A stretch of DNA of 12,003 nt from JBHIBA01 sp046758845 (GTDB lineage: Bacteria > UBA8248 > JACPRG01 > G963555815). Each line of letters starts with the position of its first letter. The first letter of the stretch is position 1. A program made the position numbers and the translations under genes. A model generated the notes under the pieces. It saw only the letters and a list, made by a program, of their open reading frames with translations, was not told the origin of the DNA and made no database searches. Positions 1 to 7,200 of this stretch are shown here, one piece after another. The stretch spans positions 1 through 12,003 of the forward strand of contig JBHIBA010000130.1 of assembly GCA_046758845.1 (NCBI GenBank), written 5' to 3'.

Positions 1-151
1 CAACGAATTGCGAGATTCATCGCGCGGGTCGATGACCGACGCTCAAAATGACATGTCAACTATTTAGTGCTCCCATTAGTAACTCTTAGAAGGGAAAGCG
101 TGAAACTGAAGGCAGGTAGACACGGGACGCCTTGAAGATCGGCGCGAGCAA

Positions 152-910
152 TTACTTGGACGTCTTCCTGCCCTCATATTTCGCAAGCCTCTCCAGGAAG
201 AGGGAGTTCTTCGGCTCAAGAAGAAGCGCCCGCCGGATGGCCTCAACGGCAGATTTTCGGTTCTCGTTCCTGAAGTGGGCCTCCGCCAACGTGGCCAGGA
301 TGCGCGCATTTCTCCCCCCCGTCTTCCCATCGGCTTGTTTCGCGAGTTGGATGGCCTTCTTCCTGCGCTCAGCCCCCGCGTCATCCCAGACCAGGTAGAG
401 CCACGCCAGATTGTTCAAGATTTCTGGATCTTCCGGATCGAGGGAAAGGGCCTTTCTGAAGGCCTCTTCCGCCAAACGGTAGCGGCGCAACCGACGGTTG
501 GAGATGCCCAAGTTGTTCCAGGCTGCCGGCTGATTGGCCTTGATCACAACAGACCGGCTCAGGGCTTCTGCGGCCTCGGCGGGACGGTCCCGCCTCAGTT
601 CCGCGTAGCCCAGGTTGTACCAGGCTTCGGCGGAGGGTCTCAGACTCAAAGACTGCCGGAAGGCCTGGGCTGCTTGTTCCCACTGATCGATCCGCTGGTG
701 AGCCACGCCGAGATTGAACCAGACGTCAGGCTGATCCGGGTCCTCAGCCAAAGATCTCCGGTAGGACTGGACGGCCATCTGCGGCAGACCCTCGCTTAAA
801 AACCGATTGCCCCGGAAGAAGTTCCGTTCGGCCTCGCCCGAGGGCGGCACACATCCAGCCAGGATGATCGCCAAACAGAAGACGAAGTATCTGTAGAAAA
901 GGACTCTCAC
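152..910 (-). CDS. TPR-repeat outer-membrane lipoprotein, PilF/PilW-like; candidate pilotin
   Basis: The 252-residue product starts at GTG 910, overlapping the peptidase stop by four bases. The frame is open further upstream, to 1144, but only this start places the signal peptide at the N-terminus. A lipoprotein signal ends in the lipobox LAGC, with Cys at residue 20. Val at +2 is not the Asp inner-membrane retention signal, so outer-membrane sorting is likely. The rest is about six tetratricopeptide repeats with the usual W-x-NLG and A-x-x-x-[FY]-x-x-[AS]-[LI]-x-[LI]-x-P spacing: DVWFNLGVAHQ, EAWYNLGYAEL, AAWNNLGISNR, EILNNLAWLYL and two weaker flanking copies. PilF/PilW/Tgl-type TPR lipoproteins help secretins insert in the outer membrane. 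Assigning that role to GspD here is inference from operon position. Confidence 0.88.
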   Translation of the reverse strand: MRVLFYRYFVFCLAIILAGCVPPSGEAERNFFRGNRFLSEGLPQMAVQSYRRSLAEDPDQPDVWFNLGVAHQRIDQWEQAAQAFRQSLSLRPSAEAWYNLGYAELRRDRPAEAAEALSRSVVIKANQPAAWNNLGISNRRLRRYRLAEEAFRKALSLDPEDPEILNNLAWLYLVWDDAGAERRKKAIQLAKQADGKTGGRNARILATLAEAHFRNENRKSAVEAIRRALLLEPKNSLFLERLAKYEGRKTSK

Positions 911-1440
911 CAGAAAATCACGCTGAGAAAAGTGGCCACCGCCATCCAGGGTCCAAAGCGAACGGCCCTCCTCAGAGGCCCTCCCCGGATGAAGAACAGA
1001 CACACGACCCAGGCCAGTGAAAGGACAGCGGCCCAAAACAGGACTGGAAATATCTTTTCCCATCCCAAAACTCCACCGATGAGAGCCATCAGTTTGACGT
1101 CCCCACCGCCGAGGGCCTCCTTTTTCAGAAGCCAGGACACGCATAGACCCGTGACGAAGAGAAGGCCACCTCCCAGCAATGCCCCCACGAGAGCCATCAC
1201 AACGCTCGCGTCCGGCAAAAGGAAAGATAATAGAATGACCGCCGCCAACCCCGTCACGGCAATCTCATTTGGGATAATGCCCCAAAAAGCGTCATAAAGG
1301 GACCCGGAGACGATGAACGCCAGTCCCAGCGACTGCAAGATATTCTCCTGCGTGGGCTCTCGAAAGAAAAATAGGCCGCCCCCGACCAAAACCCCCAGAC
1401 CCAAGAAGATGGATACCCGGACCCATCGGGATTCATTCAT
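907..1440 (-). CDS. prepilin peptidase (A24 family), peptidase domain only
   Basis: This integral membrane aspartic peptidase should cleave the pseudopilin leaders at the inner membrane. The 177-residue product is almost entirely hydrophobic helices. It carries both A24 catalytic motifs: the first Asp in SLYDAFWGIIPNE (Asp50) and the second in LGGGDVKLMALIGG (Asp114). The C-terminus has RFGPWMAVATFL, like the FGPFLALG end of PilD. The N-terminal methyltransferase domain and its zinc cysteines, present in most bacterial PilD/GspO proteins, are missing. The protein is therefore closer in layout to CpaA/TadV-type peptidases. ATG 1440 is preferred, although its GAGG is immediately adjacent. TTG 1485 would add 15 residues and has GAGAG upstream. 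The stop overlaps the next gene as GTGA. Confidence 0.9.
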   Translation of the reverse strand: MNESRWVRVSIFLGLGVLVGGGLFFFREPTQENILQSLGLAFIVSGSLYDAFWGIIPNEIAVTGLAAVILLSFLLPDASVVMALVGALLGGGLLFVTGLCVSWLLKKEALGGGDVKLMALIGGVLGWEKIFPVLFWAAVLSLAWVVCLFFIRGGPLRRAVRFGPWMAVATFLSVIFW

Positions 1441-1505
1441 CCTCGACAAAGCCGCCAGATGAAAGATCCTGCTGCCAAATCCCAAAATCTCTCATGTCCG
1501 AATCA

Positions 1506-2054
1506 TCACCAATCACCGATATCTATCCCTTCTCCGTCGCGTTTCACGAATGCGGCAAGGGAAAATTCGCCGTCAAGCCTCTTCGTCCCTTCGTTTGTGA
1601 TCAGACGAAACTTCTTGACCCAAACCTTCATCTTATCCCCTTCAATCCTGTGAAGAAATTGAATGACCTCCCGCCATCGAAGCCCCGCAAGTTTGACTTG
1701 CAACGAGGATTCCGCGTACCGATCGTTGAGGGCCACCCGGCCTGGGTTAGCCGAGACCAGGCGGTCCTTAAGACCCGACTCGCTCAGTGTGGCCTCCAGG
1801 GCCCGGAGAAGCGAGTCCTCAGAGCGCTCGGGAAGGGCCAGACGGTCAAACGCCTTCTGCCTCTGCTGGAGGTCTCGGTATCGAACCATCAGGGCGGAGA
1901 TCCTTTGGGCTTCACCTCGGAGACGACCCACCTGGGATGCGAGGCCGGCGCGCCGCTCAAGAAACGGAGCTAGCCAAAACTGGTAACCCAGGGCGAGCGC
2001 AGCGACAACCCCGCCGACCCAAATCAACTTCTTTTCTCGAGGAGTAAGTCTCAT
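1506..2054 (-). CDS. gspM: type II secretion assembly protein GspM
   Basis: GspM is a small inner-membrane protein that pairs with GspL and stabilises the platform. The 182-residue product starts MRLTPREKKL. It then has one membrane helix at about 10-30 (IWVGGVVAALALGYQFWLAP), a coiled-coil segment (LASQVGRLRGEAQRISALM, RYRDLQQRQKAFDRL) and a periplasmic ferredoxin-like domain. That domain includes LRALEATLSESGL and the GspM/PilO-like VKLAGLRWREVIQFLHRIEG. ATG 2054 overlaps the gspL stop by four bases. Length and layout are normal. No gspN follows; the next gene is the prepilin peptidase. Confidence 0.9.
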   Translation of the reverse strand: MRLTPREKKLIWVGGVVAALALGYQFWLAPFLERRAGLASQVGRLRGEAQRISALMVRYRDLQQRQKAFDRLALPERSEDSLLRALEATLSESGLKDRLVSANPGRVALNDRYAESSLQVKLAGLRWREVIQFLHRIEGDKMKVWVKKFRLITNEGTKRLDGEFSLAAFVKRDGEGIDIGDW

Positions 2055-3424
2055 CGTCGCCTGTTATCTCCGTGCCAAGGAGGCCCCAACAGGCGGAACC
2101 GGGCCTCCACGCGATCCTTCTTCGACTGGGCCGATAGCAGAGACACAGAGCGAATGGGGGGCAACTTCTCAAGCCGGTCCTGAAAGGCATTGACTCTCTC
2201 CAGCGTCCCCAACGACCCCCTAAGGTGTATGGTCTCCCCGTCCAGAGTCAACTCCTGGAGCTTGAAAGACTCCACTTCCGAAAAGGCTCCGGACAACGTC
2301 ACCAACAGTTCCACGGCCGTCAACCCCGGATACCTTACGGACTGGAGACGGCCAACTTCCTCCTGATACTTCGCCACCTTGGCCGCCAGCTCCTTGCGCG
2401 GGACAGCCCCGCGGGCCGAAGGCTCGAGAATCTTCATGGAATGCGAAAGTCCGGTTGTGAGGCGCGCCGCCTCCTCCTCGAGCGACCGGACCGACTGCTC
2501 CAAAGAGAGTACAAAGGCCAGCAGGCAGAGCAAGAGGAAACCGGCGGCCAGGCGGAGACTCTTGTACCAAGGGGGTCTCACGGGGGAATCCGCCGTCTCG
2601 GAGAAGTTGAGAAGGGGACGTCCCTGTGTCCCCTCCAGCCCCCGAAGGGCGATCCCCAGAGCGATGAGGTGAGTCATCGGCAACCCGCTCTCCCCTTTGA
2701 ACTGCCGGTGAAACCCCCTGGAGGGGCGGAGGTGCCGGACATGATTCCAGCCCTCCGCCGTCAGGACCTCCTCCATCGTCCGAAGTCCCTCATCATTCCT
2801 CCCAAAGAGCTCGACCGGCAGATCCATTAATTTTTCGCCACAGCCCATCACCCGCGATATTCGCACAAGCTCCCAGTGGATTTTCTTCGCATCCTCGGGC
2901 GAGAGCTTCTCTCCCCGGCACGGGAGGTAGCCGGCAAAACGGAGGGCGCCTTCACTGGCATGGAGCAGGAGCCATCGACCCGGGAACTTCGCCAGGAGGA
3001 AGAAGGGGCCTTCCGGCACCGCATCCAACACCAGCCGCGCGGCCCACAGGGCCAGGGGTTCCGCATCAATCCGGACGGGAATCTCGCCGTCCTCAGACGG
3101 CCGGGCGAAGTCTTTGACGTCCTTCGATTGAGCCGACACGGTAATGACACCCACCGACCGGCCTTCCCCCTGAGGCTCCCTGCGGACTTCGATGTTTTCC
3201 AACTCCCTCTCCCGCCCGGAATCCGCGCCTTCGGACAGAGGGAAAATCTTGACCGAGAGCCGGTCCGCCGGCAGGGCCGTCCCCCATGGGACACCGGGAA
3301 ACGACGAAGGCGACCCCGACTCGGAGCAGGCGAACCGGTACCTGGAGCGGCCTCGCTTCCGGAGGAGAACCGAGCGAAAGGAAGTCCCGTCATGGTGGAT
3401 GCCGAGGAAAGAAGAAGTGCGCAT
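2051..3424 (-). CDS. gspL: type II secretion assembly protein GspL
   Basis: GspL is a bitopic inner-membrane protein whose actin-like cytoplasmic domain recruits GspE and whose periplasmic ferredoxin-like domain binds GspM. The 457-residue product has a large hydrophilic N-terminal region (1 to about 285). One membrane helix follows (LRLAAGFLLLCLLAFVLSL), then a coiled-coil-like stretch (VRSLEEEAARLTTGL, KVAKYQEEVGRLQSV) and a small periplasmic domain (VELLVTLSGAF...VESFKLQELTLDGETIHLRG). I use ATG 3424, which overlaps the gspK stop. The TTG one codon earlier is less likely. The N-terminal domain is too diverged to confirm ATPase-fold motifs by eye, so the call rests on topology, the C-terminal domain and position. 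The stop overlaps the gspM start as ATGA. Confidence 0.88.
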   Translation of the reverse strand: MRTSSFLGIHHDGTSFRSVLLRKRGRSRYRFACSESGSPSSFPGVPWGTALPADRLSVKIFPLSEGADSGRERELENIEVRREPQGEGRSVGVITVSAQSKDVKDFARPSEDGEIPVRIDAEPLALWAARLVLDAVPEGPFFLLAKFPGRWLLLHASEGALRFAGYLPCRGEKLSPEDAKKIHWELVRISRVMGCGEKLMDLPVELFGRNDEGLRTMEEVLTAEGWNHVRHLRPSRGFHRQFKGESGLPMTHLIALGIALRGLEGTQGRPLLNFSETADSPVRPPWYKSLRLAAGFLLLCLLAFVLSLEQSVRSLEEEAARLTTGLSHSMKILEPSARGAVPRKELAAKVAKYQEEVGRLQSVRYPGLTAVELLVTLSGAFSEVESFKLQELTLDGETIHLRGSLGTLERVNAFQDRLEKLPPIRSVSLLSAQSKKDRVEARFRLLGPPWHGDNRRR

Positions 3425-4344
3425 CAAAAGCCTTCTGGTTTGTCCTCAAGGTTGCGAAAGCGTGCGGATGTTCGGAAAGCCACAATCATCCACATCCCCT
3501 TGTGCCAGCGCAGGGTGGCGGCAACAACCTGCCTCTGATTTGCGAACTCTCCCACCGACCAGGCCGTGACCGTCTCACTCTTCGTGCCCAGTAGGGATCG
3601 CGTCTTCCCGGATGTCGAGACGCCGGATTTCTCAAGGGATTGCGTTAACTCCGAGATGGACGAGAAGGGTTTCAACGAACGCCCACTGATGATGGCCGCG
3701 GCTGCCGCTTCCCCCCGTTCGGGGAATAGGGCGGCTAAAACCTCCCGTTGAGCGCGATTCACATCGACCTTACCGTTGGAGACCACGGTCACGTGAGGGG
3801 CCAAAAGCTCCCAGGCGTACGCGCGTCCCACAAGCTGTTTCACCTCTCCTACGGTGGCGAAGATGGCCCGCTTGGCCGATTTCGAAGGATCGGGCTCGGG
3901 CCCCTCTTCCGCAGGGACACTGGAAAGTATGGCGGCATGACGGATTTCCGGCAAGCCCACTACGTTGAAAAGGCGCCTCAAAACCTCTTTTGACTTCGGG
4001 TCCCCTTTGTCCAGAAGAGTAGAGAGATTCAGACGGGCGGACTCGTCGACGACGTTGACGGAGATCATCCCTCCCCGAAACCCCCGCCTTCTGAGCCTGG
4101 ACCAAATCTCCCAAAAGCCGTTCTCATCCCCTTCGGCGCCTTCGAGGGGGACGCTCCGGACCCACTCCACACCCGATCGGGCCAGCATGTAGGCCTTGAA
4201 TTCGTCCCTCGCGCGCCCGGCTTGGCGAAGGGCTTCGCTCAGATCTCGAAGGGCGAAAGTTCCGAGAATTCCAACCGCCAGGACAGCGGCCAACGCCACG
4301 ACAAGGCCGAATCCCTTCTCCGAGAGGAGGACCGGAGGCCTCAT
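3424..4344 (-). CDS. gspK: minor pseudopilin GspK
   Basis: GspK is the largest pseudopilin and is thought to cap the pseudopilus. The 306-residue product has an 11-residue leader (MRPPVLLSEKG) and then FGLVVALAAVLAVGILG. Gly is at -1, but Val rather than Glu is at +5, as is characteristic of GspK. Downstream are VVDESARLNLSTLL, the acidic segment typical of the family, and a helix-hairpin-helix-like stretch: VDVNRAQREVLAALF followed by AAAAIISGRSLKPFSSISEL. Length fits the family. ATG 4344 overlaps the gspJ stop. The TGA overlaps the gspL start by one base (TGATG). Confidence 0.93.
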   Translation of the reverse strand: MRPPVLLSEKGFGLVVALAAVLAVGILGTFALRDLSEALRQAGRARDEFKAYMLARSGVEWVRSVPLEGAEGDENGFWEIWSRLRRRGFRGGMISVNVVDESARLNLSTLLDKGDPKSKEVLRRLFNVVGLPEIRHAAILSSVPAEEGPEPDPSKSAKRAIFATVGEVKQLVGRAYAWELLAPHVTVVSNGKVDVNRAQREVLAALFPERGEAAAAAIISGRSLKPFSSISELTQSLEKSGVSTSGKTRSLLGTKSETVTAWSVGEFANQRQVVAATLRWHKGMWMIVAFRTSARFRNLEDKPEGF

Positions 4345-5075
4345 GGCTTTTCCACCCCCTCGTTTTGTTCTTCGGCCTTGTTGCTTTCATCCCCGGCTTT
4401 GTCGCTTTCTTCCCCGGCCTTCTCGCTTTTCTCGCCGACCGTCTCGCCTTCCGCGCCTCCTCCATCTCTTGCCACGGGAAGTTCAAATACCCAGGAGGTG
4501 TTCGAGGTCCCTCCGCCAGCCTCCTGAAAAGACAGGGACAGACGAAGGAGTCGAGGAACCTCGGCGTTTGGCCATCCGGGGACCCACTCCCTCTCCAGGC
4601 GGGATTCCACCTTCGTCTCAATCACATCTTTCAGCAAACGCGCTTCCTTCGAAGCAGACTCACCTTTCTGCCGCGCCGACTCTTCACGACGATAGATGGC
4701 CCCCGTCTCCTTGTCGATCTCCTTTCTCCGGAAATAGGTGAGAAGGTAAGGGGCGGCAGAGGCGGCGCCGCGCTCCAGGATCGAAACAAACCGTAGGATG
4801 ACTTCTTCCCCTTCTATCGGCTCCTGGGTTTGTGGGGACAGCGAGGGAACAAGCGCCCCCTGAGGCATGACCCCGCTCAGGTCCAAGCGCACCTGTTTTG
4901 CGAATGCGAGAGCCATCCGGACCCTCTTACTGGAACTGGAAAGGCTGTCAAAGGTCCTTCGGCTTTGGAAGTAGACGAGATAGACCGTCCCCAGGATGGC
5001 GCCTAGCAGAACGATGGATAATAGGAATTCAACAAGGACAAACCCTTCTTCCCGGTGAGGAAAACCTCTGATCAT
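4341..5075 (-). CDS. gspJ: minor pseudopilin GspJ with a charged heptad-repeat C-terminal tail
   Basis: GspJ is a tip-complex pseudopilin. Translation most likely starts at ATG 5075, which overlaps the gspI stop, giving 244 residues. The open frame continues upstream to 5168, but that form would push the prepilin leader inward. The leader MIRGFPHREEG precedes FVLVEFLLSIVLLGAILG, with Gly -1 and Glu +5. A globular GspJ-like domain follows (KRVRMALAFAKQVRLDLSG, VILRFVS, VPRLLRLSLSF, WVFELPV). After WVFELPVARDGG the last 40 or so residues are unusual: Glu/Lys/Ala/Gly/Ser-rich, with heptads such as KAGEESD and KAGDESN. At DNA level these are four degenerate 21-bp units at 4373-4456. The stop overlaps the gspK start as ATGA. 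Confidence 0.88.
   Translation of the reverse strand: MIRGFPHREEGFVLVEFLLSIVLLGAILGTVYLVYFQSRRTFDSLSSSSKRVRMALAFAKQVRLDLSGVMPQGALVPSLSPQTQEPIEGEEVILRFVSILERGAASAAPYLLTYFRRKEIDKETGAIYRREESARQKGESASKEARLLKDVIETKVESRLEREWVPGWPNAEVPRLLRLSLSFQEAGGGTSNTSWVFELPVARDGGGAEGETVGEKSEKAGEESDKAGDESNKAEEQNEGVEKP
4373..4456. repeat. four degenerate 21-bp tandem units coding the GspJ tail
   Basis: Units begin at 4373, 4394, 4415 and 4436. The first three share the pattern CGGC-TT-T-GCTTTC on the plus strand, and the fourth is more diverged. Because 21 is a multiple of 3, copy-number change would add or remove whole seven-residue units (for example AGEESDK and AGDESNK) without breaking the frame. Confidence 0.7.
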
Positions 5076-5473
5076 TGGGCGGGCGATGAAGGTTCCGATT
5101 CGCCGGTCTCCTGGACTGCGCGGAGTATCGACACGGCCAGGGAGCGGGGTCCGCTCGTTTCCAGCCACTCAACCGTCAAATCCACGCTCTCCAACTCCTC
5201 GCCGGGCAACTTCCGGACATCTGCCTTCCAGAGATACTCCCTTCCGCCCTGGTCAACGGTGCCCGATGGCTCGTCATCCGCCCGGGAAAGGAGGACAGAC
5301 ATGAGGGAGTTGGAGACCGCCGCGGCCTCTGTGAGGCGAAGGGCTGCGGAAGCCGCTCGCTGCCCGTGATGGGCGAGGTTCAACAGCGCGGCGGCCAACA
5401 GGCCGGCCAAGAACAGCGTGAGAAGGGTTTCCACGAGGGTGAAACCGTCCTCTTTCGAAATGGCGGGTCTCAT
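5072..5473 (-). CDS. gspI: minor pseudopilin GspI
   Basis: This is a 133-residue minor pseudopilin, expected to sit in the tip complex with GspJ and GspK. A 10-residue leader MRPAISKEDG is followed by FTLVETLLTLFLAGLLAAALL, with Gly at -1 and Glu at +5. The globular part has the GspI-like order GREYLWKADV...VDLTVEWLE...LAVSILRA. I prefer GspI over GspH from its short length, this C-terminal pattern and its place directly before gspJ. A GAGAGG site lies upstream of ATG 5473. Its TGA overlaps the gspJ start as ATGA (5072-5075). No separate gspH frame is seen between gspG and this gene. Confidence 0.8.
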   Translation of the reverse strand: MRPAISKEDGFTLVETLLTLFLAGLLAAALLNLAHHGQRAASAALRLTEAAAVSNSLMSVLLSRADDEPSGTVDQGGREYLWKADVRKLPGEELESVDLTVEWLETSGPRSLAVSILRAVQETGESEPSSPAQ

Positions 5474-5515
5474 CAGGCCCTCTCTACCGGCATCGTCGTC
5501 CGCGCTGCGGCCTCT

Positions 5516-5989
5516 TCATGACAGGTCCTGTGAGGAGATGTCTTCGTCGTTCCCTTCCCCGTCCGGTTGTCCATCGGCCCCGTAAGAGAGGATCCTGTAC
5601 GCTTGGCTGTCTTCCAGAAGTTCATAGACATAGGGATTTCCCCACGGGTCCCGGGGCAGCTTGTCGATGTAACCCCCCGGCCGGTAGTTGGTCGGGAGCT
5701 TTCCGACCGTTGGGCCGGCGACGAGCGCTTCCAATCCTTGCTCCGTCGAGGGGTAATATCCATTGTCGATATAGAAGAGCTGAAGAGCCGATCCGAAGCT
5801 GGCGATCTGATTTTTCGCCTGGCTCCGCCTGGCCTCATCGACCCAGCTGAAAATTCTGGGGGCCACGAAGGTCGCCAGGATCCCCAAGACGATGATCATC
5901 ACGATGATTTCAATGAAGGTGATTGCCCGCTCACCGATGAGGAGGTGAATGGCCGATCGCCTCCCTCGGCTCTCTCCATCCTTTCGCAT
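5516..5989 (-). CDS. gspG: major pseudopilin GspG, with Ala at the -1 cleavage position
   Basis: GspG is the main subunit of the T2SS pseudopilus. The product is 157 residues. A 22-residue charged leader is followed by the pseudopilin helix ITFIEIIVMIIVLGILATF, with Glu at +5. The family signature DPWGNPYVYELL and the acidic calcium-loop-type end GADGQPDGEGNDEDI are intact. The oddity is the residue before the cut: GERA/ITFIE has Ala (codon GCA) where nearly all major pseudopilins have Gly. GGA would be one base away. The other three pseudopilins here keep Gly. ATG 5989 has AGGA five bases upstream. The gene follows gspF with only a few bases between, and 42 bases precede gspI. Identity is secure; the efficiency of processing is not known. 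Confidence 0.95.
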   Translation of the reverse strand: MRKDGESRGRRSAIHLLIGERAITFIEIIVMIIVLGILATFVAPRIFSWVDEARRSQAKNQIASFGSALQLFYIDNGYYPSTEQGLEALVAGPTVGKLPTNYRPGGYIDKLPRDPWGNPYVYELLEDSQAYRILSYGADGQPDGEGNDEDISSQDLS

Positions 5990-5994
5990 CTGTC

Positions 5995-7200
5995 CTACCC
6001 CCGAATGAGCTGGCCGGCCTCGAAGATGGGCAACAGCACAGCCAGAGCCACAAATGCCACAAAAAGCCCTACGGCGAGGATGAGGCCGGGTTCCACCAAG
6101 CGGACCAGGGTCTCAAACCGCCGTTCCCCCTCCTCGCCAAAGAGCCTGGCTAAATGGTCCAGCATATTGGGCAATTGACCTGTTTCCTCGCCTACCCGGA
6201 TTAGCTGGATCGCCGTGGCCGGAAACAACGCCCCGCCCCCCAGGTGCGCAACCAGCGACTCCCCTTCCAGGATCCCCGCCCGGGCCCTGCGGACCGTATC
6301 GGCGAAGAGGGAATTTTTCAGAGTGCCCTGAGTGAGGGAAAGGGCCTCATCCAAAGGAACGCCCCCCCTCAACAGGTTCATCAGGGTGAAGGCGAACCGG
6401 CTGGTTTCCAGGGCCTTCACCGTTTTTCCCAAAAGGGGAACGGACAGGATGAATTTTGCCCAACGGTCGCGGACAGCAGGCGCCCCGACGACCAGCCACA
6501 CCCCCAGGCCGCCCAGGGCGCCCGCCAGGACCAAGATCCAGGGGTACTCCGTCACCACCTGCTTCACTCCGAGGAGGACTCGACTGGGAAAAGGCAGGGT
6601 TCCCCGATAGCCCTCAAAAATGCCCTGGAGTGCGGGAAGGACAAAGAGCAAAAGAACAAGCACCAGCACAATGGCCAGGCAAAGGACCAACAGGGGATAG
6701 GCCATCATGGCGCGAAGCCGGGCCCGAAATCGGTCCTGGTCCTCGATGTAACTCGCAAAGGCCTGAAGGGTCTCGTCGAGCCTTCCGGACCTTTCGCCGG
6801 CCGCCACCAGGCTCACCATCATAGACGGGAAGTGCTCCGGGAACTCCCTCAGGGCATCCGCGAGACTCATCCCCGCTTCGACCCTGCCTTTCAATTGCTC
6901 GCACACCTGCCGGACCAGCCCTCGCTCTGCCTCCGAGGCGATCACCCGCAAGACCTCCAGCATGGGCAGACGGGCCTGCGAAAGAGAGGCGAGGCTGCGC
7001 ACGAATGTGGCCAGATGGTGAAGAGAGAGCTTTCGCCCCCTCAGGAGTCGAAAGCCCCTCCTCGATTGGGGCCAGAGGGAATCGGGGAATATCCCGCGCT
7101 CGGCCAGCCTCCGTTTCGCGTCTACATTCGAGGAGGCGGAGACGACCCCGGAGATTGTCCGACCCGCATGATCCACGCCATGGTACTCGAAGGAGGTCAT
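5995..7200 (-). CDS. gspF: type II secretion inner-membrane platform protein GspF
   Basis: GspF is the polytopic inner-membrane protein at the base of the T2SS, thought to couple GspE action to pseudopilin extraction. The 401 residues match the family length. An N-terminal cytoplasmic part (FEYHGVDHAGRTISG, DAKRRLAERGIFP) is followed by two T2SSF repeats. The first includes FPSMMVSLVAAGERSGRLDETL and then a strong membrane helix (YPLLVLCLAIVLVLVLLLFV). The second includes FPATAIQLIRVGEETGQLPNML. Membrane segments are seen near residues 170-195, 220-240 and 370-395, the last ending in LLPIFEAGQLIRG. ATG 7200 overlaps the gspE stop by four bases. The TAG at 5995-5997 is five bases before the gspG start. 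Nothing is truncated. Confidence 0.96.
   Translation of the reverse strand: MTSFEYHGVDHAGRTISGVVSASSNVDAKRRLAERGIFPDSLWPQSRRGFRLLRGRKLSLHHLATFVRSLASLSQARLPMLEVLRVIASEAERGLVRQVCEQLKGRVEAGMSLADALREFPEHFPSMMVSLVAAGERSGRLDETLQAFASYIEDQDRFRARLRAMMAYPLLVLCLAIVLVLVLLLFVLPALQGIFEGYRGTLPFPSRVLLGVKQVVTEYPWILVLAGALGGLGVWLVVGAPAVRDRWAKFILSVPLLGKTVKALETSRFAFTLMNLLRGGVPLDEALSLTQGTLKNSLFADTVRRARAGILEGESLVAHLGGGALFPATAIQLIRVGEETGQLPNMLDHLARLFGEEGERRFETLVRLVEPGLILAVGLFVAFVALAVLLPIFEAGQLIRG

Noticed and set aside
1..151. Rho-independent terminator after the TPR lipoprotein gene
   Set aside because: Only a 4-bp stem (GGTC-GAT-GACC near 28-38) is visible, with no following T-run on the minus strand. No convincing terminator or gene is present in this 151-base stretch.
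911..1144. Upstream extension of the TPR lipoprotein from 1144
   Set aside because: It would overlap the peptidase coding sequence and move the lipobox to about residue 98. GTG 910 puts Cys at residue 20, as a lipoprotein signal requires.
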